A stretch of 42,237 nucleotides of DNA from an uncultured Oscillospiraceae bacterium (GTDB lineage: Bacteria > Bacillota > Clostridia > Oscillospirales > Oscillospiraceae). Positions 24,643 to 31,186 of the stretch are shown here, piece by piece; within the stretch, counting starts at the first letter, position 1, and every line of letters starts with the position of its first letter. Below the pieces are notes generated by a model that searched no databases, was not told the origin of the DNA, and was given only the letters and a program-made list of their open reading frames with translations. The stretch is from assembly GCA_934561175.1 (NCBI GenBank), contig CAKTFW010000012.1, positions 1 through 42,237 of the forward strand. Direction: 5' to 3'. The position numbers and the translations under genes were made by a program.

Positions 24643-24674
24643 GGAAAGATCCTCCTTTGGATGTCGTTCCGAAG

Positions 24675-24930
24675 AAAAAAGCCCCGGAACGCAAATTGCG
24701 TTCCGGGGCGTAAGTTACAATTACGCGGTACCACCCGGTTCAGTCGGAATATGCCGACCCTCAAGCCTCCAGCAAGGCCTTGACGCATAACGGTGCCAAC
24801 CGTTCTGCCCTACTTATCGGACAGACCACTCCGGAGCCAGTCGACTGGGGGCTTCCTCACCGGCTCACACCAACCGCCGGTTCTCTGAGAGGGGCTTTAC
24901 CCATCTTTTCTCCATCATTGTGTTTTATCG
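24675..24930 (-). promoter_or_regulatory. Leucine T-box leader of leuA
   Basis: The - strand has the T-box core GGTGGTACCGCG (24724-24735), an AGAGAACCGGCGGTTGG-type upper stem I and a terminator made of GCCCCGGAACGCA/TGCGTTCCGGGGC (24681-24709) followed by six U. Leucine specificity is assigned from the downstream gene; CUC in the stem I region is a candidate specifier, but I could not place the specifier loop with certainty. Confidence 0.92.
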
Positions 24931-24936
24931 CTACCA

Positions 24937-24965
24937 AATTTAGCAGATTCCCGGCAAAATGTCAA
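24937..24965 (-). promoter_or_regulatory. leuA promoter
   Basis: On the - strand, TTGACA (24960-24965), a 17-bp spacer and TAAATT (24937-24942) form the promoter. The transcript would start near 24930 and include the entire T-box. Confidence 0.82.
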
Positions 24966-25004
24966 GGGGAATTTCTGGCGATAGAAAGATATGGTGGGAT
25001 TACA

Positions 25005-25035
25005 GAAAAAACCCGAAGTCCGAAGACTTCGGGTT
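25005..25035 (-). terminator. Terminator of the tRNA-Gln gene
   Basis: Immediately after the encoded CCA, the - strand forms a 10-bp perfect stem ACCCGAAGTC/GACTTCGGGT with a TTCG loop followed by TTTTTT. Confidence 0.88.
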
Positions 25036-25109
25036 TGGCAGGGGATGAGGGATTCGAACCCCCGCAAACGGAGTCAGAGTCCGGTGTGCTACCGTTACAC
25101 AAATCCCCT
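25036..25109 (-). tRNA. tRNA-Gln, anticodon CUG
   Basis: A full cloverleaf of 74 nt includes an encoded CCA. The 7-bp acceptor is AGGGGAT/ATCCCCT, the D arm is GTGT/GCAC, the anticodon loop CTCTGAC gives CUG for the codon CAG, and the T arm is GGGGG/CCCTC with loop TTCGAAT. The first anticodon-stem pair (27-43) is a C-U mismatch. It is transcribed alone with its own promoter and terminator. Confidence 0.95.
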
Positions 25110-25132
25110 ATACTGTGTCAAGCGCATGAATT

Positions 25133-25160
25133 ATTATACAAGATTCTGGCGGTTTGTCAA
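25133..25160 (-). promoter_or_regulatory. tRNA-Gln promoter
   Basis: A near-consensus promoter lies on the - strand: TTGACA at 25155-25160, a 16-bp spacer and TATAAT at 25133-25138. This puts the start about 15 bp ahead of the mature tRNA 5' end. Confidence 0.82.
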
Positions 25161-25181
25161 GTGTGAATTTGCGGAAAATAT

Positions 25182-25216
25182 AAAAAAGCGGGGAGAAATT
25201 TTCTCCCCGCTTTTTG
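25182..25216. terminator. Bidirectional terminator after pckG
   Basis: A stem of AAAAAGCGGGGAGAAA with TTTTCTCCCCGCTTTTT has long A and T flanks on both sides, 26 bp after the pckG stop. It also insulates the tRNA promoter, which lies just beyond. Confidence 0.88.
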
Positions 25217-25241
25217 CTTTTCAGTTCTGGGCTTGTGATCG

Positions 25242-27002
25242 TTATTTCGCCAGTCGTTCTTTTAACTGCTCCAATTCGCTGCGCAGAGTCTTGGGAAGCT
25301 TGTCGCCGAACTTGGCGTAGAATTCCTCGATCCCGGCGGCTTCTGCTGTCCACAGGTTTTTGTCGACGGAAAGAATGTCCTTGAGTGTATCCAGAGAGAC
25401 ATCGGTGCCTTCCAGATTGATGTCTTCCGGTTTGGGAAGATAGCCAATTGCGGTTTCAACTGCGTCGGCAGTATCGTCGCAGCGATTCAGAATCCACTCC
25501 AACACGCGCAGATTGTCACCAAAGCCCGGCCACAGAAAGTTACCGTCGTCATCCGTACGGAACCAGTTGACATTGAAGATCTTCGGCTTGTTGGGAATTT
25601 TCTCTCCCATATCGAGCCAATGCTGCCAGTAGTCGCCCATGTGGTAGCCACAGAAAGGCAGCATAGCCATCGGATCGCGGCGGACTTCGCCGACCTGTCC
25701 CTCTGCAGCAGCGGTCTTTTCAGAGGCCATAATGGAGCCGACAAATACGCCGTGATTCCAGTCGCGGGACTGGTAGACCAGCGGTGCAGTCTTAGCGCGG
25801 CGGCCGCCAAAAATAATAGCGGAGATGGGCACGCCGTTGGGATCATCAAAATGATCGGAGATACACGGGCAGTTCTTGGCCGGTGCGGTAAAACGCGAGT
25901 TGGGGTGTGCACCTTTTTCGGTGCTGTCCGGCGCCCAGATTTCGCCTTTCCAGTTTTCGGCGTTCAGCGGACGCTGCTTGGTCATGCCCTCCCACCATAC
26001 GGTGTTGTCGTCCAGATTGCGCACGACATTGGTGAAGATGGTGTTCTTGCGGGTGGCGGCCAAAGCGTTTGGATTGGACTTTTCGGAAGTGCCGGGAGCA
26101 ACACCAAAGAAGCCGTTCTCCGGGTTAACGGCCCACAGGCGTCCGTCTGGACCGACGCGCAGCCATGCAATATCATCGCCGACGCACCAGGTCTTATAAC
26201 CCTTAATTCGATAACCCTCCGGCGGGATCAGCATGGCAAGGTTGGTTTTGCCACAGGCAGAGGGAAACGCAGCACAGACATACTTTGTTTCTCCCTGCGG
26301 ATTTTCAATGCCGAGGATCAGCATATGCTCGGCAAGCCAGCCCTCATCACGCCCCAGCACAGATGCAATACGCAGGGCAAAACACTTTTTGCCCTGCAGC
26401 ACATTGCCGCCGTAGCCGGAATTGATGGACATGATGGTGTTGTCCTCCGGGAACTGAACAATGTAGCGCTCTTCCGGATCCAGCGTGGCCTTGGAGTGCA
26501 GGCCGCGGATAAAGTCGGTGGAATCCCCGATTTTGTCAAGGACCTCATTGCCGATGCGTGTCATAATCGCCATATTCAGCACAACATAGATGGAGTCGGT
26601 CAACTCAATGCCATATTTGGCAAACGGAGAACCGACTACGCTCATGGAATAGGGGATGGCGTACATGGTCAGCCCCTTCATGGAGCCGTCATAGAGCTTG
26701 TAAAGTTTGTCGTACATCACCTGCGGATCCATCCAGTTATTGGTAGGACCAGCGTCTTCCTGCTTCTTTGAGCAGATGAAAGTACGGCTTTCTACGCGCG
26801 CAACATCGCTCGGATCAGAGCGGTGCAGATAGCAGCCGGGTAACTTTTCCTGATTCAGTTCCAACAGCTCACCGGTCTCCAGCGCCATTTTGCGCAGCTT
26901 TTCAAGCTGTGCTTCATCGCCGGTAATCCATTCAATTCGGTCGGGCTTGGTGATTGCAGCCATTTCTTCGGCCCAAACACGCACGGTTGTATTTGTCGAC
27001 AT
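25242..27002 (-). CDS. pckG: Phosphoenolpyruvate carboxykinase, GTP type
   Basis: This 586-residue enzyme interconverts oxaloacetate and PEP using GTP/GDP. The GTP class is shown by the P-loop with reactive cysteine, FPSACGKTNLAML, and by overall length and the VVGSPFAKYGIELTDS region; the ATP class (PckA) has a different P-loop and is shorter. Further motifs are SINSGYGGN and FGGRRAKTAPLVYQSRDW. In fermentative Clostridia it may run in the ATP/GTP-yielding carboxylation direction, which cannot be told from sequence. It is single-gene, with its own promoter and terminator. Confidence 0.96.
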   Translation of the reverse strand: MSTNTTVRVWAEEMAAITKPDRIEWITGDEAQLEKLRKMALETGELLELNQEKLPGCYLHRSDPSDVARVESRTFICSKKQEDAGPTNNWMDPQVMYDKLYKLYDGSMKGLTMYAIPYSMSVVGSPFAKYGIELTDSIYVVLNMAIMTRIGNEVLDKIGDSTDFIRGLHSKATLDPEERYIVQFPEDNTIMSINSGYGGNVLQGKKCFALRIASVLGRDEGWLAEHMLILGIENPQGETKYVCAAFPSACGKTNLAMLIPPEGYRIKGYKTWCVGDDIAWLRVGPDGRLWAVNPENGFFGVAPGTSEKSNPNALAATRKNTIFTNVVRNLDDNTVWWEGMTKQRPLNAENWKGEIWAPDSTEKGAHPNSRFTAPAKNCPCISDHFDDPNGVPISAIIFGGRRAKTAPLVYQSRDWNHGVFVGSIMASEKTAAAEGQVGEVRRDPMAMLPFCGYHMGDYWQHWLDMGEKIPNKPKIFNVNWFRTDDDGNFLWPGFGDNLRVLEWILNRCDDTADAVETAIGYLPKPEDINLEGTDVSLDTLKDILSVDKNLWTAEAAGIEEFYAKFGDKLPKTLRSELEQLKERLAK

Positions 27003-27048
27003 TCTTCCTAGCCTCCCGCAGCAGCACGCTGCTATAGTTTTCTATTCC

Positions 27049-27077
27049 ATCATAGCTAAAATTTTGATGCTTTGCAA
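27049..27077 (-). promoter_or_regulatory. pckG promoter
   Basis: On the - strand, TTGCAA (27072-27077), a 17-bp spacer and TATGAT (27049-27054) form the promoter. Its -10 region GCTATGATGGA is repeated exactly, on the other strand, in the sfsA promoter. Confidence 0.72.
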
Positions 27078-27124
27078 GGCGTTTCGCCAAGAATTTCCAG
27101 CCTTTGCAGGATTTGTTGCAGCAC

Positions 27125-27153
27125 TTGCAGATCGAACAGGCACCTGCTATGAT
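27125..27153 (+). promoter_or_regulatory. sfsA promoter
   Basis: TTGCAG (27125-27130), a 17-bp spacer and TATGAT (27148-27153) lie on the + strand. The element mirrors the pckG promoter 50 bp away, sharing an 11-bp inverted GCTATGATGGA. Confidence 0.7.
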
Positions 27154-27182
27154 GGACAGGACGAAAATGGAGGCGGTTCAAA

Positions 27183-27893
27183 ATGAAATACTCCAATGTA
27201 ACCCAAGGAGAATTCCAGATACGGCGAAACCGTTTTGTAGCAGATGTCAAAATTGCAGGGAAGATGGTAGCTTGTCATGTGAAGAATACCGGACGGTGCC
27301 AGGAGCTGCTGCTGCCGGGATGCCGGGCCTACTGCCAGCACGCGGAATCCCTAAATCGCAAGACGGCTTATACGCTGCTTGCAGTCGAAAAGCAGGGCGC
27401 TTTGGTGAATTTGGATTCCCAGGCGCCGAACATTGTGGCGGTGGAGTGGATTCAGAATGGCGGACTCGGCTGGAAGCCGACCGTGCTGCGCCGCGAAGTG
27501 CAGTTTCATGATGCTCGTTTTGATTTATATTATGAACGAGGTACGCGGCGGGGATTTGTGGAAGTCAAGGGCGTGACCCTGGAGCAAGATGGCGTGGCGC
27601 TTTTTCCGGATGCGCCGACTGCGCGTGGGGCGAAGCATATGCGGCATCTACAGATGGCAATTGCAGAAGGATATGAAGCGACGGTGCTATTTGTAGTGCA
27701 GATGGCGGGAGTTCGGAAGTTTTGTCCCAACTGGCCACAAGATCCGGTGTTTTGCACTGCACTGGCTGCGGCGGCTGCGTCCGGAGTACAGGTGCTGGCC
27801 GCAGAATGTACAGTGACGCCGGACAGTCTGCGGATTACAAACCGGATTCCGGTTGTACTGGAAGTAAAAGATGCGGATCAGCCAAACGGCTGA
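27183..27893 (+). CDS. sfsA: SfsA family protein (sugar fermentation stimulation)
   Basis: This 236-residue protein matches SfsA in length and motifs: RRNRFVADV near the start, HVKNTGRCQELLLPG, then ERGTRRGFVEVKGVTLE (nuclease-like core with Glu and Lys) and FPDAPTARGAKHM. SfsA was named for an effect on maltose use in E. coli and has a nuclease-like fold with an OB domain; its true role is unsettled. The gene is monocistronic, and its stop codon lies inside the terminator hairpin at 27870-27901. Confidence 0.92.
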   Translation: MKYSNVTQGEFQIRRNRFVADVKIAGKMVACHVKNTGRCQELLLPGCRAYCQHAESLNRKTAYTLLAVEKQGALVNLDSQAPNIVAVEWIQNGGLGWKPTVLRREVQFHDARFDLYYERGTRRGFVEVKGVTLEQDGVALFPDAPTARGAKHMRHLQMAIAEGYEATVLFVVQMAGVRKFCPNWPQDPVFCTALAAAAASGVQVLAAECTVTPDSLRITNRIPVVLEVKDADQPNG

Positions 27894-27902
27894 TCCGCAT
27901 CT
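27869..27902 (-). terminator. Convergent terminator overlapping the end of sfsA
   Basis: A perfect 14-bp stem GATGCGGATCAGCC/GGCTGATCCGCATC with loop AAAC contains the sfsA stop codon in its right arm. On the - strand it is followed by TTTTAC and ends the HAD gene. In the + direction the tail TTGGTTG is poor in U. Confidence 0.78.
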
Positions 27903-27909
27903 TGGTTGT

Positions 27910-28590
27910 TTAGAGAACCTGTGGAATTTCAGAGAGTGCATGGATTTCCAGCGCAATGGGCAGCCCCGCAGGACGGGGAGCGTTGGTGCGATTGTACCAG
28001 CATGCATCGATACCGGCATTAGATGCACCGCGAATATCAGAGGTCAGACTGTCGCCAAGCATCAGCGTTGCAGTGGGGGAAAAATCTGGAATTCTGGCAA
28101 AACAGTAGTGAAAAAAGGCCTCATCGGGCTTTTGTACACCGGCTTGCTCTGAGAAAAAGCAATCCTGGACAAAAGCGGAAATCCCACTGCTGCGCAGCCG
28201 TGGCTGCTGCACAGAGATGGTAGCATTTGTTGCGATGTAGAGCCGATAGCGGCTGGCGAGGTAGTGCAGTGCTTCCCGCATTCCGGGTAGCGGAATTGCC
28301 TGCTGTGAAAGAAAGGTGGGGTATAGCTGCGCGGCCATATCGGCCGGAAAGGATAATCCAGACTGTGTAGCCAGGCGGTGGTAACGCGTGGTAAAGATTG
28401 CTTTCCGCGAAATTTCACCGCGTTCGAATTGCTTCCAGAGTGCGGTGTTGATGACGGAATAGGCAGCGGCAAGTTCGTCGCTGGGAACTACACCGACGGC
28501 CTGCATGGTACGGTTAAAGGCTGCGCGTTCACAGGCAGGAAAATCCAGAAGCGTATCGTCCACATCGAGCAGAATCGTGTTATACTGCAT
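27910..28590 (-). CDS. HAD-superfamily nucleotidase, YjjG-like
   Basis: This 226-residue haloacid-dehalogenase phosphatase has motif I DVDDTLLDF (nucleophile Asp and acid/base Asp), motif II in TNATI, motif III Lys in GVQKPDEAFF and motif IV GDSLTSDI. A helical cap follows motif I. The YjjG group hydrolyses pyrimidine nucleoside monophosphates, including non-canonical ones; assignment to that group is by resemblance. The start at 28590 follows GGAGGAAATC, with 12 upstream codons lacking a ribosome site. It overlaps rsmA by 11 bp and is co-transcribed with it. Confidence 0.86.
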   Translation of the reverse strand: MQYNTILLDVDDTLLDFPACERAAFNRTMQAVGVVPSDELAAAYSVINTALWKQFERGEISRKAIFTTRYHRLATQSGLSFPADMAAQLYPTFLSQQAIPLPGMREALHYLASRYRLYIATNATISVQQPRLRSSGISAFVQDCFFSEQAGVQKPDEAFFHYCFARIPDFSPTATLMLGDSLTSDIRGASNAGIDACWYNRTNAPRPAGLPIALEIHALSEIPQVL

Positions 28591-29446
28591 GATTTCCTCC
28601 GGCCAATGCATTTGCAACAGCGGCAAATCCGCAAAGATCCAATTTTTCCCCTCGAATTGTTGGGGAAAAACCGCAGGAAATAAGCAAATCGACCAACTGC
28701 TGTTTGGAGTACTGCGGAAAGGCGGAATTCAGACCATTGACGAGCGTCTTGCGGCGTTGGGAAAAACTGGCGCGTACAACACGGAAAAACAGGGGCTCAT
28801 CCACGATGGGACAGGGCGGGACAGTTCTTGCGGTAAGCCGAATGACCGAAGACATCACTTTGGGGCGCGGAATAAAGCAATCCGGCGGCACATCAAAGAG
28901 AATTTCGGGAACGGCGTAATAGTTGCAGAATACTGTGAAAGCGCTGTAATCGGAAGAGCCGGCTGATGTGCAGATTCGTTCGGCAACTTCTTTTTGTACC
29001 ATTACAGTGACTGCGGAAAATGCACGGCTTTCCAGCAGCGCAGCCAGAATGGGCGAGGTGATATAATAGGGAAGATTGGCGCAGGCCATCGGACGCAGTG
29101 TACCGAAATGCTCCTGTACGATGGCTGGAATATCCAGTTTCAGAACATCTCCAAAAATCAGAGTCAGGTTCTGATGTGCAGACATCGTCTCTGCCAGGAC
29201 CGGCTTCAGCGCTGTATCTACTTCAATTGCTACGACTTTGGATGAATGACGACAGAGCTGATCGGTCAGCGGCCCGATTCCAGGGCCGATTTCCAGCACG
29301 CCGCAGGTGGCGTCAATACCGGCGGACTCGCAGATTTGTTCCGGAACCCAGGCTGCAGTCAGAAAGTTTTGCCCTTTGGCTTTGGAGAACCGGAAGCCGT
29401 GCCGGTTTAGAAGCGCCTTGATCTCATCAATATTACAAAGATTCAC
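28580..29446 (-). CDS. rsmA: 16S rRNA dimethyladenosine transferase RsmA/KsgA
   Basis: This 288-residue enzyme methylates the two adjacent adenines in helix 45 of 16S rRNA. The SAM-binding loop is VLEIGPGIGPLT, the acidic tip of strand 2 is in VVAIEVD, and the catalytic motif is NLPYYITSP. The C-terminal RNA-binding domain includes FSQRRKTLVNGL. The start codon is GTG, spaced 7 nt from AAAGGCGG, which lies in the 3' arm of the hairpin upstream. The yabE-like gene upstream reproduces the yabE-rnmV-rsmA order of Bacillus, without rnmV. Confidence 0.95.
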   Translation of the reverse strand: MNLCNIDEIKALLNRHGFRFSKAKGQNFLTAAWVPEQICESAGIDATCGVLEIGPGIGPLTDQLCRHSSKVVAIEVDTALKPVLAETMSAHQNLTLIFGDVLKLDIPAIVQEHFGTLRPMACANLPYYITSPILAALLESRAFSAVTVMVQKEVAERICTSAGSSDYSAFTVFCNYYAVPEILFDVPPDCFIPRPKVMSSVIRLTARTVPPCPIVDEPLFFRVVRASFSQRRKTLVNGLNSAFPQYSKQQLVDLLISCGFSPTIRGEKLDLCGFAAVANALAGGNHAV

Positions 29447-29496
29447 AAAAAAACCGCCTTTCGTCTGGCTTGATTGTAGCAGACGAAAGACGGTTT
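29446..29496 (-). terminator. Terminator of the YabE-like gene, overlapping the rsmA leader
   Basis: On the - strand, an 18-bp stem (AAAACCGTCTTTCGTCTG with CAGACGAAAGGCGGTTTT, one G-U pair) with a 12-nt loop is followed by TTT and then directly by the rsmA GTG codon. Its right arm contains the likely rsmA ribosome site and its loop holds the rsmA -10 box. Confidence 0.8.
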
Positions 29497-29501
29497 TGCA
29501 A
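29473..29501 (-). promoter_or_regulatory. rsmA promoter embedded in the terminator hairpin
   Basis: TTGCAA (29496-29501), an exact 17-bp spacer and TACAAT (29473-29478) lie on the - strand; the spacer is the left arm of the hairpin and the -10 falls in its loop. The start would be near 29466, giving a leader of about 20 nt that holds only the right arm, with the ribosome site free. Confidence 0.65.
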
Positions 29502-29509
29502 TTCGGAAA

Positions 29510-30592
29510 TCAGGCGAGCAGGTAGACATTACAGGCACGGCGGCCAAAGGCCCAACACTCGGCCTCAGTATCAAAGTAGAGATCAACAATGTTTCCTTTG
29601 ATGGCGCCGCCAGTATCTTCGGCGGTCGCGGTGCCATAGATAAAGGAGCCATCGACGGTTTCAATGTAGACCTTGGTGCCGAGCGGAATAATGCTGGGAT
29701 CCACCGCGATGCAGCCGACTCTGGCAGTTGTACCGGTTGCGGTGGTGTTCCAACTGGAACCCTCACAGGTGTAGGCGGTTGCCTCACAGGAAAGAACGGA
29801 AGTGTAATGGAGCACATCACCGTTGGCAGTTGTCAGAAGCTTCAGTGTGCTGTTGTCAGCAGCAGCGGCAGCGGGATTTGCAGAGAAGGTATGGATGCTG
29901 CTTGCGGCGCTGGTTCCCACGAAGGTGACGCTGTCATTGGCCGGCTGAATCACGGTTGCGTCCTCCACGATGCGGCGGATCGCCTTACCGTCTTCATACA
30001 CCACCTGATAGGTGGTACGCTGCAGACCGTCATTCCCTTCGACCAGGCGCGTCTGATCTTCATTCAGCCAGGAAACAGCACAGGTAATTTCGGAATGAGG
30101 AATGGATTCCTCTACAACTTCTGCCCCGTAGGTCAGTTCGGAGACCTTGATTTCCATACCATCGTAAAGCCGGGAAGTCAGGCTGGTGGAAAGAACAGTG
30201 GTTTCGGTTGGAATGATGTTATAGGATGCAAGTAGATCACCGACAGTCTCCAGCGTTGTGCTGATTGCATAGAGCGTTCCGCAGTTGTTTAGCGTAATCA
30301 GATTGGCCCGCGAAACAACGATTTCGGAGACATCGCCGTCCTGTTGGGTGGTGATGGTGTCGGCTTCGCCGAGCTTCACTCCTGCCTCCTGAAGGACGGT
30401 GGAGGGATCCGTTGCGAAGCTGGTATGCACCACAACGGTATCTCCGTCTGTGATAATATAGGTATTTCTTGCAAGTACGGACTGAGAGAATACGCCGAGC
30501 GTAATACCAACCATGATCAGAATGGAAATGATGCGCATACGGAATCCGTGCAGCTCAGAGAGAAACTCGGCAGATTGGATCAGTCTTTTCAA
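29510..30592 (-). CDS. YabE-like secreted cell-wall protein with G5 and 3D domains
   Basis: This 360-residue protein has an N-terminal signal/anchor helix (residues 19-40, MRIISILIMVGITLGVF). Two DUF348-type repeats follow (about 45-100 and 103-160), then a G5-type segment (about 160-210), an Ala-rich linker and a C-terminal 3D domain. The 3D domain has the three-aspartate pattern VDPSIIPLGTKVYIE, AEDTGGAIKG and IVDLYFDT. 3D domains are related to MltA-type lytic enzymes, so a muralytic role is likely. The start is TTG, 8 nt after AAAGGAGG. It is separated from rsmA by a terminator. Confidence 0.92.
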   Translation of the reverse strand: MKRLIQSAEFLSELHGFRMRIISILIMVGITLGVFSQSVLARNTYIITDGDTVVVHTSFATDPSTVLQEAGVKLGEADTITTQQDGDVSEIVVSRANLITLNNCGTLYAISTTLETVGDLLASYNIIPTETTVLSTSLTSRLYDGMEIKVSELTYGAEVVEESIPHSEITCAVSWLNEDQTRLVEGNDGLQRTTYQVVYEDGKAIRRIVEDATVIQPANDSVTFVGTSAASSIHTFSANPAAAAADNSTLKLLTTANGDVLHYTSVLSCEATAYTCEGSSWNTTATGTTARVGCIAVDPSIIPLGTKVYIETVDGSFIYGTATAEDTGGAIKGNIVDLYFDTEAECWAFGRRACNVYLLA

Positions 30593-30690
30593 GGGAAATA
30601 CCTCCTTTCTTAGATTTGATGAGATGAATGCGTAAATGAAAGAATGGCAACGAAAAGTTACACAATGTAATCATATTCAAATCTAGTATA

Positions 30691-30718
30691 AATATAACTA
30701 TTTTGACTAGAATGTCAA
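30691..30718 (-). promoter_or_regulatory. Promoter of the YabE-like gene
   Basis: On the - strand, TTGACA (30713-30718) with a 16-bp spacer and TATATT (30691-30696) would leave a leader of about 90 nt. A TATACT further downstream is an alternative -10 with poor spacing. Confidence 0.55.
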
Positions 30719-30883
30719 GTTTTTTGGCAAAAAAAGTACAGATATTAAACTTTGCGACCTGAAATATGAAAAGTTGCGTTTTTGCAGTTTTCTCGGTTTT
30801 TCTTCGAAAAAAATACAAAAAAACACTATATATAGTAGGAAAGGTTACAAAAGAGTTAACATAATTTTGAAAGTGTAATCCCA

Positions 30884-30912
30884 TTGACATTGAAAAAATA
30901 ATGTGATATATT
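30884..30912 (+). promoter_or_regulatory. thrS promoter
   Basis: TTGACA (30884-30889) and TATATT (30907-30912) are separated by exactly 17 bp. The transcript begins near 30919 and carries a T-box leader. Confidence 0.85.
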
Positions 30913-30918
30913 TTCTAC

Positions 30919-31158
30919 GAAAAAGTGCGATGAAGGAACAAAACAATGCGGAAACAGCTGCGCAGAGAGGCACCGGAATAGCTGAAACCGGGCTGCAGAA
31001 TGACCGTGCTTGTACCAATCCTGAGCTGCCTGGCGAACCGGGACGGGACCGCCCGTTACAGCGGCTACGAGCGACGGCTTTGGCCGTAAGCAGGGTGGAA
31101 CCGTGAGATACATGCAAATGTTTATCCCACCCCTGATCATTCAGGGGTGGGATTTTGT
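30919..31158 (+). promoter_or_regulatory. Threonine T-box leader of thrS
   Basis: AGAGAGG is followed by a distal stem CACCGG...ACCGG and a candidate specifier ACC (31014-31016). The T-box core AGGGTGGAACCGTG lies at 31092-31105. The terminator is a perfect stem ATCCCACCCCTGA/TCAGGGGTGGGAT with loop TCAT (31124-31153), then TTTTGTCTT. ThrRS production would rise when tRNA-Thr is uncharged. Confidence 0.93.
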
Positions 31159-31186
31159 CTTACCCCAAATACAAGGAGGAAGCACT

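Noticed and set aside
30844..30860. GTTACA-N5-GTTAAC direct repeat at 11 bp upstream of thrS, resembling the KdpDE-like motif
   Set aside because: It lies 29 bp before the -35 rather than about 20 bp before a TTTAyC box, and in AT-rich DNA. thrS already has a complete consensus promoter and a T-box, so I did not add it to the putative regulon.
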